64,000 nt of DNA, from NCBI RefSeq assembly GCF_001432305.1, contig NZ_KQ483358.1, positions 2,658,104 to 2,722,103 on the forward strand, in the 5' to 3' direction. This document shows, one piece after another, positions 1 to 11,488 of the stretch. The translations under genes were made by a program, and so were the position numbers. The notes below the pieces were generated by a model. The model did not search any database. It saw only the letters and a list, made by a program, of their open reading frames with translations, and had not been told where the DNA came from. Positions within the stretch are counted from its first letter, which is position 1. The number at the start of each line of letters is the position of its first letter. The DNA comes from Curvibacter sp. PAE-UM. GTDB taxonomy: Bacteria > Pseudomonadota > Gammaproteobacteria > Burkholderiales > Burkholderiaceae_C.

Positions 1-27
1 ATTATGCCACAAGTTGCATGGAGCTCT

Positions 28-729
28 TCATGCCTGCAGACGCCAGACCGTCTTGCCGCCACTGGCCTTGTCGAGCTGGGCCAGCAGATCCTCGTGCGCC
101 GAGAGTTCCTGCTCGGACGCGGCCAGCACCGGCAGTTCAAATCGGCTCAGATCCACCCGCTCGAAACTCCCGGCCGTGCCGGACGTTTCGGCCACGTCGA
201 TCAGCAGCGCGTCCTGGCCCCGCGTGAGGTTGATGTAGACGTCGGCCAGCAGTTCGGCGTCCAGCAGCGCGCCGTGCAGGGTGCGCCCGGAGTTGTCCAC
301 ACCGAGACGGTCGCACAAGGCATCCAGGGAGTTGCGCTTGCCCGGGTACATCTCCTTGGCCATGGCCAGGGTGTCGGTCACGCTGGCGACGAACTGGGCG
401 AAGCGCGGCTTGCCGACGAGCTCCAGTTCCTTGTTGAGGAAACCGACGTCGAAGGCCGCGTTATGGATGATGATCTCGGCGCCCTGCAGATAGGCCAGGA
501 TCTCCTCGGCCACTTCGGCGAACCTGGGTTTGTCGCGCAGGAACTCGTTGCTGATGCCGTGCACACGCAGCGCGTCCTCGTGGCTGTCGCGCCCGGGGTT
601 CAGGTAGAAGTGCAGGTTGTTGCCGGTGAGCTTGCGGTTGAGCAGCTCCACACAGCCGATTTCGATGATGCGGTCGCCGCCTTCGGCGGACAGGCCCGTG
701 GTTTCCGTGTCGAGAAAGATCTGGCGCAT
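28..729 (-). CDS. dnaQ: DNA polymerase III epsilon subunit (proofreading exonuclease)
   Basis: A 233-residue DEDDh exonuclease, the 3'-5' proofreading subunit of the replicative polymerase. The three exonuclease motifs are visible: DTETTG at residues 7-12 (Exo I), a HNAAFD segment (Exo II), and HGALLDAELLA (Exo III, DEDDh type). A C-terminal tail beyond the catalytic domain fits the part of epsilon that binds the alpha subunit. It starts with ATG 23 bases after fdx and is therefore probably the last gene of the isc operon, the position where many gammaproteobacteria carry iscX. Coupling of a replication gene to iron-sulfur assembly is inferred from the spacing only. Identification is secure. 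Confidence 0.95.
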   Translation of the reverse strand: MRQIFLDTETTGLSAEGGDRIIEIGCVELLNRKLTGNNLHFYLNPGRDSHEDALRVHGISNEFLRDKPRFAEVAEEILAYLQGAEIIIHNAAFDVGFLNKELELVGKPRFAQFVASVTDTLAMAKEMYPGKRNSLDALCDRLGVDNSGRTLHGALLDAELLADVYINLTRGQDALLIDVAETSGTAGSFERVDLSRFELPVLAASEQELSAHEDLLAQLDKASGGKTVWRLQA

Positions 730-752
730 GGGTCAGATCATAGCGGCACGAC

Positions 753-1091
753 TCAGTGATTTTCCTTCGCGTGGTTGATGGAGTACTTGGGTATTTCCAC
801 CACCACATCCTGCTGCGCCAGGATGGCCTGGCAGCTCAGGCGCGACTGGGGTTCCAGGCCCCAGGCGCGGTCCAGCAGGTCTTCCTCGTTCTCGTCCGGT
901 TCGTTAAGCGAGTCGTAGCCCTTGCGCACGATGACGTGGCAGGTCGTGCAGGCACAGCTCATGTCGCAGGCGTGCTCGATGTTGATGTGGTTGTCCAGCA
1001 TGGCCTCGCAGATCGAGGTGCCGGCGGGCGCCTTGATCTCGGCGCCCTGCGGGCAGTACTCGGGATGGGGCAGGATCTTGATGACGGGCAT
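753..1091 (-). CDS. fdx: ISC-type [2Fe-2S] ferredoxin
   Basis: A 112-residue adrenodoxin-like ferredoxin, the electron donor of the ISC iron-sulfur assembly machinery. The cluster-ligand cysteines fall at residues 42, 48, 51 and 87, the same positions as in E. coli Fdx, and there is an extra cysteine at 46. The ORF lies 26 bases downstream of hscA in the same direction, the usual isc gene order. The protein is cytoplasmic with no signal sequence. Length and motif match the family. Confidence 0.96.
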   Translation of the reverse strand: MPVIKILPHPEYCPQGAEIKAPAGTSICEAMLDNHINIEHACDMSCACTTCHVIVRKGYDSLNEPDENEEDLLDRAWGLEPQSRLSCQAILAQQDVVVEIPKYSINHAKENH

Positions 1092-1117
1092 ACGGGGTAC
1101 TCAGGGTAGGGGTCGTA

Positions 1118-2974
1118 TCAGACGGCTGCGATATTCTTGCCTGCAAGGGCCTGCTGGATGCCACGGTTCATGCGCAGCGCGGCGAAGGCTTCGGTGCCCT
1201 TGGCCAGGGCTTCGGTGGCGGCATCGATGACAGCCGCCTCATCCTGCGTGCGGATGGTCTCCAGCGTGGCCATCAGGCCGTCGAGGGCACTGCGTTCTTC
1301 GGTCGAAAGCAGGTCGCCATCGGCCGCCAGCGCCGTGCGGGTGGCCATCAGCATGCGGTCAGCCTCGACGCGGGCCTCCACCAGCGCGCGGGCACGCATG
1401 TCTTCCTGCGCGGTGCTGAAACTTTCCTGCAGCATCCTGGCGATCTGCTCGTCACCGAGACCATAGGACGGCTTGACGGTGATGCTGGCCTCCACGCCGC
1501 TGGCCTGCTCGCGCGCGCCGACCTGCAGCAGGCCGTCGGCGTCGATGGTGAAGGTCACGCGGATGCGTGCCGCGCCGGCTGCCATGGGCGGGATGCCGCG
1601 CAGTTCGAACCTCGCCAGGCTGCGACAGTCGGCCACCAGGTCGCGTTCGCCCTGCACCACGTGCAGGGCCAGGGCGGTCTGGCCGTCCTTGTAGGTAGTG
1701 AAGTCCTGCGCCATCGCAGTGGGGATGGTCTGGTTGCGCGGCACGATGCGCTCCACCAGGCCGCCCATGGTCTCGATACCCAGGGACAGCGGAATCACGT
1801 CCAGCAGCAGCAGGTCGCCGCCCGGGTTGTTGCCAGCCAGCTGGTTGGCCTGGATGGCCGCGCCCAGCGCCACCACCTCGTCCGGGTTCAGGTTGATCAG
1901 CGGCTCGCGGCTGAAGAACTCGCCCACCGTGCGGCGGATCACCGGCATGCGGGTGGAGCCGCCGACCAAAACCACGCCCTGCACTTCGTCCACGGTCAGC
2001 TTGGCGTCGCGCAGCACCTTGCGCACAGCCGTCATGGTGCGCGCAGTCAGCGCCGAGGTGCAGGCCTCGAACTGGTCGCGGTTCAGTGACAGATCCACCG
2101 TGCCGCTGGAGAGCTCCAGTTCGGCGGTGACGATCTCCTCGTCCGACAGGGCTTCCTTGGCCTCGCGGGCCTCGACCATGATGCGGGCCTGGTCTTCGGG
2201 GGTATCGGCGCTCAGGCCGGCTTCCGCGAGCATCCACTCGGCCAGGGCGCGGTCGTAGTCGTCGCCGCCCAGGGCCGAGTCGCCGCCGGTGGCGATGACT
2301 TCGAACACGCCCTTGCTCAGGCGCAGGATGGAGATGTCGAAAGTACCGCCACCCAGGTCGTACACGGCGTAGATGCCCTCGCTGGCATTGTCCAGGCCAT
2401 AGGCGATGGCGGCGGCCGTGGGCTCGTTGATCAGGCGCAGCACGTTGAGGCCGGCCAGCTGGGCCGCGTCCTTGGTAGCCTGGCGCTGCGCGTCGTCGAA
2501 ATAGGCCGGTACCGTGATGACCGCACCGTAGAGATCGTCGTTGAAGCTGTCTTCGGCGCGATAGCGCAGTGTGGCCAGGATCTCGGCGCTGACCTCCACC
2601 GGGGTCTTCTCGCCATCGATCGTGCGCACACGCACCATGCCAGGCGCATCGATCAATGCATAAGGCAGCTTGCCGGGCTGGCTCACATCGGCCAGGCCAC
2701 GCCCCATCAGGCGCTTGACCGAGGCTATGGTATTGCCCGGGTCATTGATCTGCTGTGCCAGCGCATCAAAGCCGATCTGCCGGCCGCCCTGGGGCAGGTA
2801 GCGCACCACCGAAGGCAGGATCACGCGGCCCTGGGCATCGGGCAGGCACTCGGCCACGCCACTGCGCACAGCGGCCACCAGGGAATGGGTGGTACCCAGG
2901 TCGATGCCCACCGCGATACGCCGCTGGTGCGGGTCGGGTGCCTGGCCGGGTTCGGAAATCTGCAGCAGTGCCAT
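1118..2974 (-). CDS. hscA: Fe-S assembly chaperone HscA (Hsp70 family)
   Basis: A 618-residue specialised Hsp70 that, with HscB, releases the nascent cluster from IscU using ATP. The N-terminal nucleotide-binding domain shows the phosphate-1 segment GIDLGTTHS near residue 24, the [10 protein letters not shown] phosphate-2 motif near residue 200, and an adenosine-binding [11 protein letters not shown] segment around residue 340. The C-terminal part is the substrate-binding domain. It is shorter than DnaK and lacks the DnaK-type acidic tail, as expected for HscA. It sits between hscB (30-base gap) and fdx (26-base gap) in a canonical isc operon. Confidence 0.96.
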   Translation of the reverse strand: MALLQISEPGQAPDPHQRRIAVGIDLGTTHSLVAAVRSGVAECLPDAQGRVILPSVVRYLPQGGRQIGFDALAQQINDPGNTIASVKRLMGRGLADVSQPGKLPYALIDAPGMVRVRTIDGEKTPVEVSAEILATLRYRAEDSFNDDLYGAVITVPAYFDDAQRQATKDAAQLAGLNVLRLINEPTAAAIAYGLDNASEGIYAVYDLGGGTFDISILRLSKGVFEVIATGGDSALGGDDYDRALAEWMLAEAGLSADTPEDQARIMVEAREAKEALSDEEIVTAELELSSGTVDLSLNRDQFEACTSALTARTMTAVRKVLRDAKLTVDEVQGVVLVGGSTRMPVIRRTVGEFFSREPLINLNPDEVVALGAAIQANQLAGNNPGGDLLLLDVIPLSLGIETMGGLVERIVPRNQTIPTAMAQDFTTYKDGQTALALHVVQGERDLVADCRSLARFELRGIPPMAAGAARIRVTFTIDADGLLQVGAREQASGVEASITVKPSYGLGDEQIARMLQESFSTAQEDMRARALVEARVEADRMLMATRTALAADGDLLSTEERSALDGLMATLETIRTQDEAAVIDAATEALAKGTEAFAALRMNRGIQQALAGKNIAAV

Positions 2975-3004
2975 CGTTGTTCTATTCAGGTTCAGGGCGA
3001 ATTG

Positions 3005-3532
3005 TCACCCGAGCCGGCTTTCCATCTTCTCGTAGCGGGCTTCGATGTCACGGGCAAAACGCTCGATGAACATCAGCGCCCTCACCTGCGCCACAGCGCC
3101 GGCGTAATCCTTGGCCTGGTCCAGAAGTTGCTCGCAGCGCTGCAGCAAACCCTTGCGACTGCGGCCGACCTCGTCATTCAGGGCATCGAGAGCCGGAATG
3201 TCCTGGGCCTCGTCCAGCGCCTCGCGCCATTCCATCTGCTGCATCAGGAACTCGGCTGGCATGGCCGTGTTGTTCTCGGCGTTCACCGGCGCACCGTGCA
3301 GTTCGCAAAGGTAGGCGGCCCGTCGGAGCGGGTCCTTCAAGCGCTGGTAGGCCTCGTTGATGCGCACCGACCACTGCATGGCCACGCGTTGGGCCGCTGC
3401 CCCCTGCGCGGAGAACTTGTCCGGATGGGCCTCGCGCTGCAGGTCTTTCCACCGCGTATCAATGGCAGCGCGGTCCTGGGTGAACTGCTGCGGCAGGCCG
3501 AAGAGTTCGAAGTCGTCGGACTGGAGATTCAC
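3005..3532 (-). CDS. hscB: Co-chaperone HscB (J-domain protein)
   Basis: A 175-residue J-type co-chaperone that delivers IscU to HscA and stimulates its ATPase. The N-terminal J domain carries the HPD tripeptide within REAHPDKFS, around residues 34-42, and the C-terminal three-helix region is the IscU-binding part. The start codon is GTG and overlaps the iscA stop in a GTGA junction (3529-3532), which supports this start and translational coupling. Length matches the HscB family. Confidence 0.95.
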   Translation of the reverse strand: MNLQSDDFELFGLPQQFTQDRAAIDTRWKDLQREAHPDKFSAQGAAAQRVAMQWSVRINEAYQRLKDPLRRAAYLCELHGAPVNAENNTAMPAEFLMQQMEWREALDEAQDIPALDALNDEVGRSRKGLLQRCEQLLDQAKDYAGAVAQVRALMFIERFARDIEARYEKMESRLG

Positions 3533-3852
3533 ACCCGGAACGATTCACCGCATCCGCAACGATCACGCTCGTTCGGATTGTTGAAACGGAAACCCTCGTT
3601 CAGGCCTTCGCGCACATAGTCGAGCTGGGTGCCGTCGATGTAGGACAGGCTCTTGGGATCGATCAGCACCTTGACGCCGTGGTCTTCGAACACGATGTCT
3701 TCCGAGGCGATCTCGTCCACGTACTCCAGCTTGTAGGCCAGGCCCGAGCAGCCCGTGGTCTTGACACCCAGGCGCACGCCCACACCCTTGCCACGTTTGC
3801 TCAGGTAGCGAGTCACATGCCGTGCTGCGGCTTCAGTCAGGGATACAGCCAT
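3529..3852 (-). CDS. iscA: Iron-sulfur assembly protein IscA
   Basis: A 107-residue A-type carrier that accepts or donates Fe-S clusters during maturation. The three conserved cysteines are seen as TTGCSG (Cys34) and the C-terminal CGCGES pair (Cys99 and Cys101). The reading frame stays open upstream, but the ATG at 3852 gives the family length and start ([10 protein letters not shown]), and the upstream extension runs into iscU. It ends in a GTGA overlap with hscB. Confidence 0.95.
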   Translation of the reverse strand: MAVSLTEAAARHVTRYLSKRGKGVGVRLGVKTTGCSGLAYKLEYVDEIASEDIVFEDHGVKVLIDPKSLSYIDGTQLDYVREGLNEGFRFNNPNERDRCGCGESFRV

Positions 3853-3917
3853 GGTTCTTTTCCGTCGTGGGCAGAGGCGCACCCTGCGGTACCGCCCTGC
3901 TCCACAAGCTTGCTGGT

Positions 3918-4304
3918 TTAGTGCGCGTGTTTCTTGCGGTAGTCGTCCACCGCGGCCTTGATGGCGTCTTCGGCCAGGATGGAGCAGTGGATCTTGACCG
4001 GCGGCAGGGCCAACTCTTCGGCGATTTCGCTGTTCTTCAGCGCCGCAGCCTGGTCCAGCGTCTTGCCCTTGACCCATTCCGTCACCAGCGAACTGGAAGC
4101 AATGGCCGAACCGCAGCCGTAGGTCTTGAAGCGCGCATCCTCGATGACACCGGTGCTCGGGTTCACCTTGATCTGCAGCTTCATCACGTCACCGCAGGCG
4201 GGCGCGCCCACCATGCCGGTACCGACCGTGTCATCGCCCTTGTCGAAGGAGCCGACGTTGCGCGGGTTTTCATAGTGATCAACGACTTTTTCAGAATATG
4301 CCAT
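3918..4304 (-). CDS. iscU: Iron-sulfur cluster scaffold IscU
   Basis: A 128-residue scaffold on which IscS builds [2Fe-2S] clusters. The three scaffold cysteines are present at residues 37 (PACGD), 64 (YGCGS) and 107 (IHCSI), and the HscA recognition motif LPPVK lies just before the last one. It is 26 bases downstream of iscS and 65 bases upstream of iscA. Identification is certain from motif and context. Confidence 0.97.
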   Translation of the reverse strand: MAYSEKVVDHYENPRNVGSFDKGDDTVGTGMVGAPACGDVMKLQIKVNPSTGVIEDARFKTYGCGSAIASSSLVTEWVKGKTLDQAAALKNSEIAEELALPPVKIHCSILAEDAIKAAVDDYRKKHAH

Positions 4305-4330
4305 GGTCTTGCCTCTTTAATCAGTCAATC

Positions 4331-5551
4331 TCAATGGGCGGCCCACTGGATGGTGCTCAGGTCCACGCCGTCCTGGAACATCTCCCACAGGGGGCTGAGC
4401 TCGCGCAGCTTGGCCACGTTGTGCTTGATGGTCGTGATGGCGTAATCGATTTCTTCTTCGGTCGTGAAACGGCCGATGGTCATGCGCAGGCTGCTGTGCG
4501 CCAGTTCGTCGCTACGGCCCAGGGCGCGCAGCACATAGCTGGGTTCCAGGCTGGCTGAGGTGCAGGCCGAGCCGCTGGATACTGCCAGCCCCTTGATCCC
4601 CATGATCAGCGACTCACCCTCGACGAAGTTGAAGCTCATGTTCAGGTTCTGCGGCACGCGCTTTTCCAGGCTGCCATTGATATAGACCTGCTCGATGTCC
4701 TTCAGGCCGTCGAGCAGGCGCTGCTGCAGCTTGCGGGCCTTGGCCAGGTCCTGGGCCATCTCGGCCTTGGCGATGCGGAAGGCCTCGCCCATGCCGACAA
4801 TCTGGTGGGTCGGCAGGGTGCCCGAGCGCATGCCACGCTCATGGCCGCCGCCGTGGATCTGCGCCTCGATGCGCACGCGCGGCTTGCGACGAACGTAGAG
4901 CGCGCCGATGCCCTTGGGGCCGTAGGTCTTGTGGGCCGTCATGCTCATCAGGTCGATGGGCAGCTTGTTCATGTCGATCTCGACCCGGCCGGTCGCCTGG
5001 GCGGCATCCACATGCAGCAGGATGCCCTTTTCACGGCAATAGGCACCGATGGCGGGAATGTCCTGGATCACACCGATTTCGTTGTTCACGAAAAGGATGC
5101 TGATGAGGATGGTGTCGGGACGGACGGCTGCCTTCAGCGCATCCAGATTCACCAGCCCGTCTTCCTGCACGTCCAGGTAGGTCACGTCGAAACCCTGGCG
5201 CTCCAGTTCTCGCATGGTGTCCAGCACGGCCTTGTGCTCGGTCTTCAGGGTGATCAGGTGCTTGCCCTTGCCCTTGTAGAACTGGGCCGCGCCCTTGAGG
5301 GCCAGGTTGATCGATTCGGTGGCGCCGGAAGTCCAGACGATCTCGCGCGGATCGGCGCCGATGAGTTCGGCCACCTGGACACGCGCCTTTTCCACGGCTT
5401 CCTCGGCCTCCCAGCCCCAGGCGTGGCTGCGCGAAGCCGGGTTGCCGAAATGCTCACGCAACCAGGGAATCATGGCATCCACCACGCGCGGATCGCAAGG
5501 CGTGGTGGCACCGTAATCCATGTAAATCGGAAAGTGGGGCGTCATGTCCAT
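4331..5551 (-). CDS. iscS: Cysteine desulfurase IscS
   Basis: A 406-residue class V aminotransferase-fold PLP enzyme that converts cysteine to alanine and provides persulfide sulfur for Fe-S clusters and tRNA thiolation. The PLP lysine lies in the [10 protein letters not shown] segment, and the mobile catalytic cysteine is in [14 protein letters not shown] near residue 330, the long-loop IscS type. ATG starts are possible at 5551 and, two codons later, 5545. It lies 55 bases downstream of iscR. Confidence 0.97.
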   Translation of the reverse strand: MDMTPHFPIYMDYGATTPCDPRVVDAMIPWLREHFGNPASRSHAWGWEAEEAVEKARVQVAELIGADPREIVWTSGATESINLALKGAAQFYKGKGKHLITLKTEHKAVLDTMRELERQGFDVTYLDVQEDGLVNLDALKAAVRPDTILISILFVNNEIGVIQDIPAIGAYCREKGILLHVDAAQATGRVEIDMNKLPIDLMSMTAHKTYGPKGIGALYVRRKPRVRIEAQIHGGGHERGMRSGTLPTHQIVGMGEAFRIAKAEMAQDLAKARKLQQRLLDGLKDIEQVYINGSLEKRVPQNLNMSFNFVEGESLIMGIKGLAVSSGSACTSASLEPSYVLRALGRSDELAHSSLRMTIGRFTTEEEIDYAITTIKHNVAKLRELSPLWEMFQDGVDLSTIQWAAH

Positions 5552-5606
5552 ACAGGTCTAGAAAAACGAACGGTCAATGAAGTGAAGTGGCGCAGGCGTG
5601 GCCGGA

Positions 5607-6143
5607 TCAGGGCTTGGAAAAGGCATTCCCCAGCGCAAACACCGAATTGGGGGCGTTGACACGCACTGGCTTGACCACCGGGGCGCTGGAAATGGCCCGC
5701 TTGACCATGGGCTTGTCTTCGATGGTGATGCCCTTGGCCAGCTGGTCGTCGACCAGCTTTTGCAGGGTGACCGAGTCCAGGAACTCGACCATGCGGGTGT
5801 TCAGGGAAGCCCAGAGCTCGTGCGTCATGCAACGGCCGCCGTCGCCCAGGCAGTTTTCCTTGCCGCCGCACTGGGTGGCGTCGATGGGCTCGTCCACCGA
5901 CAGGATGATGTCGGCCACGGTGATCTCGGCCGCCTTGCGCGCCAGGGTGTAGCCGCCGCCGGGACCCCGGGTGGATTCGACCAGCTCGTGGCGACGCAGC
6001 TTGCCGAAGAGTTGTTCCAGGTAGGACAGGGAAATCTGCTGCCGCTGGCTGATGGCGGCCAGGGTCACAGGGCCGTTGCTCTGACGCAGGGCCAGATCAA
6101 TCATGGCGGTGACCGCAAAGCGGCCTTTGGTCGTGAGGCGCAT
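5607..6143 (-). CDS. iscR: Fe-S cluster-responsive regulator IscR (Rrf2 family)
   Basis: A 178-residue Rrf2-family repressor that senses [2Fe-2S] status and controls the isc operon. The N-terminal winged helix (MRLTTKGRFAV) is followed by cluster-ligand cysteines at residues 92, 98 and 105 and a histidine at 108. The last cysteine spacing is one residue longer than in E. coli IscR. The C-terminal tail is alanine- and proline-rich and not conserved. It is the first gene of the isc operon, and a near-palindromic candidate operator lies just upstream of its start. Confidence 0.95.
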   Translation of the reverse strand: MRLTTKGRFAVTAMIDLALRQSNGPVTLAAISQRQQISLSYLEQLFGKLRRHELVESTRGPGGGYTLARKAAEITVADIILSVDEPIDATQCGGKENCLGDGGRCMTHELWASLNTRMVEFLDSVTLQKLVDDQLAKGITIEDKPMVKRAISSAPVVKPVRVNAPNSVFALGNAFSKP

Positions 6144-6157
6144 GGCAAGCTCCTATT

Positions 6158-6175
6158 CCGAGTAATGGACTCAAG
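6158..6175 (-). promoter_or_regulatory. iscR: Candidate IscR type 1 operator at the iscR promoter
   Basis: Read on the minus strand this is CTTGAGTCCATTACTCGG, an imperfect inverted repeat with half-sites YYGAGT and ACTCRR. It resembles the E. coli type 1 IscR box (YYGACT...AGTCRR) with a one-base change in each half. It lies 14 bases upstream of the iscR ATG and would sit in the core promoter, between a TTGCTA-like -35 and GGAATA-like -10. This fits autorepression by cluster-loaded IscR, but neither the promoter nor binding is proven here. Confidence 0.55.
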
Positions 6176-6254
6176 TTTAGCAAAAAACCCAGCTGCGCGC
6201 TCGGGATAGCGGCAAAGCAGCGCAAGTGCTTGTCAACAAAGGGATTTCTCCAGC

Positions 6255-8381
<2,127 letters not shown>

Positions 8382-8520
8382 GTCGACCTGATAGGGACGG
8401 TTTCCGGAGCCCGTTAAAATTAGGGCTAACCCGAAAGAATACGTCATTCCGGTGCCGGGTGCAGCCCGCTGCCGGAGTGGCATGAATCCACCCGCTTCAC
8501 CACTTTTCCAAGGAACCGAC

Positions 8521-9717
8521 ATGTCCATGTTCTCCGCCGTCGAAATGGCACCGCGCGACCCCATCCTGGGTCTGAACGAACAGTTCAACGCCGACACCAA
8601 CCCCAAGAAGGTCAACTTGGGTGTGGGTGTGTATTTCGACGACAACGGCAAGCTGCCCCTGCTGCAGTGCGTACAGGCCGCCGAGAAGGCCATGATGGAC
8701 AAACCCACCGCCCGCGGTTACCTGCCCATCGACGGCATTGCCGCCTATGACGCCGCCGTCAAGGGCCTGGTCTTCGGCGCCGACAGCGAGCCGGTCAAGA
8801 GCGGCCGGGTCGCCACCATCCAGGGCATCGGCGGTACCGGCGGCCTGAAGATCGGCGCCGACTTCCTCAAGAAGCTCAACCCGAACGCCAAGGTGCTGAT
8901 CTCCGACCCGAGCTGGGAAAACCACCGCGCCCTGTTCACCAGCGCCGGCTTCGAAGTCGGCAGCTACCGCTATTACGACGCGGCCAAGCGTGGTGTGGAC
9001 TTCGCCGGCATGCTGGCCGACATCCAGGCCGCTCCGGCCGGCACCATCGTGCTGCTGCACGCCTGCTGCCACAACCCCACCGGCTACGACATCACCGCCG
9101 CCCAGTGGGACCAGGTGATCGCCGCGATCAAGGCCAAGGGCCTGGTGTCCTTCCTCGACATGGCCTACCAGGGCTTCGGCAACGGCATCCAGGAAGACGG
9201 CGCCGTGATCGGCAAGTTCGTCGCCGCCGGCCTGGACTTCTTCGTCTCCACCAGCTTCTCCAAGAGCTTCAGTCTTTATGGCGAGCGCGTCGGCGCCCTG
9301 AGCGTGCTGTGTGCCAGCAAGGATGAAGCCGACCGCGTGCTGAGCCAGCTCAAGATCGTGATCCGCACCAACTACAGCAACCCGCCCACCCATGGCGGCG
9401 CCGTGGTAGCTGCCGTGCTGAACAACCCCGAGCTGCGCGCCCTGTGGGAAAAGGAGCTGGGCGAGATGCGCGTGCGCATCAAGGCCATGCGCCAGACGCT
9501 GGTCGACGGCCTCAAGGCCGCCGGCGTGAAACAGGACATGAGCTTCATCACCACCCAGATCGGCATGTTCAGCTACTCGGGCCTGAGCAAGGAGCAGATG
9601 GTGCGCCTGCGCAGCGAGTTCGGCATCTACGGCACCGACACCGGCCGCATGTGCGTGGCCGCACTCAACAGCAAGAACATCGACTACGTCTGCCAGGCGA
9701 TTGCCAAGGTGGTGTGA
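8521..9717 (+). CDS. Aromatic/aspartate aminotransferase (class I)
   Basis: A 398-residue PLP-dependent class I aminotransferase of the AspC/TyrB branch, which exchanges amino groups between aspartate or aromatic amino acids and 2-oxoglutarate. The PLP lysine is in the [14 protein letters not shown] segment. The HNPTGYD motif, the SDPSWENH substrate-side segment and the C-terminal R-containing [15 protein letters not shown] region are present. An AAGGAA ribosome-binding site precedes the ATG at 8521; an in-frame upstream extension lacks support. Which substrate dominates cannot be told from sequence. A strong terminator follows. It diverges from uvrB with a 139-bp shared promoter region. Confidence 0.9.
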   Translation: MSMFSAVEMAPRDPILGLNEQFNADTNPKKVNLGVGVYFDDNGKLPLLQCVQAAEKAMMDKPTARGYLPIDGIAAYDAAVKGLVFGADSEPVKSGRVATIQGIGGTGGLKIGADFLKKLNPNAKVLISDPSWENHRALFTSAGFEVGSYRYYDAAKRGVDFAGMLADIQAAPAGTIVLLHACCHNPTGYDITAAQWDQVIAAIKAKGLVSFLDMAYQGFGNGIQEDGAVIGKFVAAGLDFFVSTSFSKSFSLYGERVGALSVLCASKDEADRVLSQLKIVIRTNYSNPPTHGGAVVAAVLNNPELRALWEKELGEMRVRIKAMRQTLVDGLKAAGVKQDMSFITTQIGMFSYSGLSKEQMVRLRSEFGIYGTDTGRMCVAALNSKNIDYVCQAIAKVV

Positions 9718-9737
9718 GCCGATTCGGACTGAGACAG

Positions 9738-9762
9738 AAAAGCCGCCCGGTGGCGGCTTTTT
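9738..9762 (+). terminator. Rho-independent terminator after the aminotransferase
   Basis: A GC-rich hairpin with arms AGCCGCC (9741-9747) and GGCGGCT (9752-9758), a 4-base loop, an upstream A-run and a downstream T-run. The symmetrical A/T flanks mean it could also terminate the leftward gene ending at 9773. Confidence 0.85.
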
Positions 9763-9772
9763 CATGCGCGGC

Positions 9773-10138
9773 CTAGAGATCGAACTTGAGCCGGAACGCT
9801 GCGCAGAACTGCTCACTGCCACTGAGCACCAGTGTCACCGTGTGACGCGGAGGACCGGCCGAACCCGGCTGGCTGCTGAAGCGCCGCGTCACCTCGTCGT
9901 AGCCCAGGGTCTCCGGCACCGTCCACTCCTGTTGCCCTTGCAGCAGGTAGTCCCACTCCCCGCCCTCCTCCAGCGGCGCGCGCTGATGGGGAAAGGTGGC
10001 ATGGGCCCAGTCCAGCACCTGCGCGATCTCGGCCTGCAGGACGGTCAGTCGCGCCGCCGGGACCGAGGCCATGGCCTCGAACGTGCCATGGCCGTGCCCG
10101 TCTTCGTTGTAGTCGAAGTCCAGGTACTGCAGCATCAT
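9773..10138 (-). CDS. Conserved small protein of unknown function
   Basis: A 121-residue protein that I do not recognise. It is acidic near the N-terminus, with a His/Gly-rich HGHGT stretch around residues 15-19, and has no signal peptide, membrane segment or cysteine cluster. The gene starts one base after the patatin-like gene's stop codon and is therefore probably co-transcribed with it and the DUF6172-like gene upstream. Coding status is supported by this spacing, by the terminator beyond its end and by ordinary composition. No function is assigned. Confidence 0.7.
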   Translation of the reverse strand: MMLQYLDFDYNEDGHGHGTFEAMASVPAARLTVLQAEIAQVLDWAHATFPHQRAPLEEGGEWDYLLQGQQEWTVPETLGYDEVTRRFSSQPGSAGPPRHTVTLVLSGSEQFCAAFRLKFDL

Positions 10139-10139
10139 T

Positions 10140-11048
10140 TCAAACCAGCAAATCCCGGATGTGCGGCAGCGCGAACTCGGCGGCGCGCTCGCCTTCGGCG
10201 ATGGTGCCGGCCGCCAGGTGGTAGTCCATGGCGGCCACCTCGTTGAGCCGGGGGCGGATCACCACGTCGGCCGGCTCGCCGGCCAGGCGGCTTTGCGTGA
10301 TGCGCATCTGCATGATGTTGAGGCTGGTGGTCAGCACGTCCAGCATGGAGGGCATGGGCAGCCCGGCGTCCTTGCCATTGGTCGTCTTGGCCGGGCGCAA
10401 GCGGGTGAGGATGGCCTGCAGCATCCCGCCCTGCGGGGCTTCCTCGACCTCGGCATCGCGCGCATGGCTGGCCACGCGGCTGTGGTGCAGCATGATGTCC
10501 CAGTTCAGGTCCACGGCGATGACGATGTCCGCCCCCATGGCACGGCACAGCGAGACGGGCACCGGATTGACCAGACCACCATCGACGAGCAGGCGTCCTT
10601 CATGCTGCGCCGGGGTGAACAGGCCCGGCAGGGCGATGGAGGCGCGCACCGCCTCGATCACCGGTCCCTCGCGCAACCAGACCTCACGGCCGGTATACAG
10701 CTCGGTGGCCACGCAGGCATAGGCCTTGTGCAGGCCGGCGATGCCCTGGTCCTCGTAGCGGCTGCGGAAGAAGTCCAGCAGCTTGCCGCCTTCGATGAGA
10801 CCGCCACCCATCTTGAAGTCCATGAGCCCGAGCACGGACTTCCAGGTCAGGCTTTTGACCCAGGGCTCCAGGCGGTCAAGCTCGCCGGCCGCATAGACGG
10901 CCCCCACCAGCGCCCCGATGGAGGTGCCGCAGACGATATCGGGCGAAATGCCGGCGCGCTCCAGTGCACGGATGACGCCGATGTGCGACCAGCCGCGCGC
11001 CGAACCGCTGCCCAGGGCCAGGCCGATGCGCAGGGGCTTCTTGCTCAT
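10140..11048 (-). CDS. Patatin-like phospholipase (RssA-like)
   Basis: A 302-residue patatin-domain acyl hydrolase. The oxyanion-hole glycine run GSGSARGWSH is near the start, the nucleophile elbow GTSIG (catalytic Ser) follows about 25 residues later, and the second member of the Ser-Asp dyad is in LLVDGGLVNPVP. It resembles the bacterial RssA/YchK group and has no signal peptide, so it is probably cytoplasmic or membrane-associated. I chose the ATG at 11048 (MSKKPLRIG) because a GGGAG ribosome-binding site precedes it; an ATG at 11066 is possible. The natural lipid substrate is unknown. Confidence 0.88.
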   Translation of the reverse strand: MSKKPLRIGLALGSGSARGWSHIGVIRALERAGISPDIVCGTSIGALVGAVYAAGELDRLEPWVKSLTWKSVLGLMDFKMGGGLIEGGKLLDFFRSRYEDQGIAGLHKAYACVATELYTGREVWLREGPVIEAVRASIALPGLFTPAQHEGRLLVDGGLVNPVPVSLCRAMGADIVIAVDLNWDIMLHHSRVASHARDAEVEEAPQGGMLQAILTRLRPAKTTNGKDAGLPMPSMLDVLTTSLNIMQMRITQSRLAGEPADVVIRPRLNEVAAMDYHLAAGTIAEGERAAEFALPHIRDLLV

Positions 11049-11069
11049 GCTCGCGCTCCCGGCCATCCC

Positions 11070-11387
11070 TCAGTCGTCCTGGTCCTCTGGCCCGCTGCCC
11101 GCCGGGCGGGCCTTGCGGTTGCCGTTCTTGACCAGCACTTCCACATACACCGCCGTGGCACCGTCCTTGGCGGCAGCGTCGATCTGCTCGATGAGGTTGC
11201 CGAAGTGGACGGGCACGGCCGTGTCGGCACTGAGGCCGAACCGGCAATCGAAGTCCCAGAAGTCGACCCCTTCGGGCAGGGCCACGCGCCGCTGGCGTTT
11301 GACGTATTTGCGGATGTCGTGCTTGACGGCGTCGAGCACGCGGTCCGGGTTTTTGCCCTCGATGTGGAGCGGATAGGTTTTGCGCAC
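11070..11387 (-). CDS. DUF6172-like conserved protein
   Basis: A 105-residue basic-then-acidic protein starting with GTG (MRKTYPLHIEGKNPDRVLD). It looks like the small proteobacterial DUF6172 group, which has no known function; that assignment is from memory of the N-terminal pattern. It has no membrane segment. The gene sits 21 bases upstream of the patatin-like gene, which suggests an operon with it and the 121-residue unknown protein. It diverges from the rhlE-type helicase with a 101-base gap. Confidence 0.75.
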   Translation of the reverse strand: MRKTYPLHIEGKNPDRVLDAVKHDIRKYVKRQRRVALPEGVDFWDFDCRFGLSADTAVPVHFGNLIEQIDAAAKDGATAVYVEVLVKNGNRKARPAGSGPEDQDD

Positions 11388-11488
11388 GATGGGCCTTGGT
11401 AAATTTCGCGAGGGGCTTGATTATCGTCGTCCCACGCCTGTGCCGGCAGCGGAGCGCTTAAACTGGGTGCCCTTTCCCGAAGTTGCTC

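Noticed and set aside
8382..8708. A longer N-terminus for UvrB.
   Set aside because: It would run into the divergent aminotransferase gene and promoter; the ATG at 8381 gives a normal UvrB.
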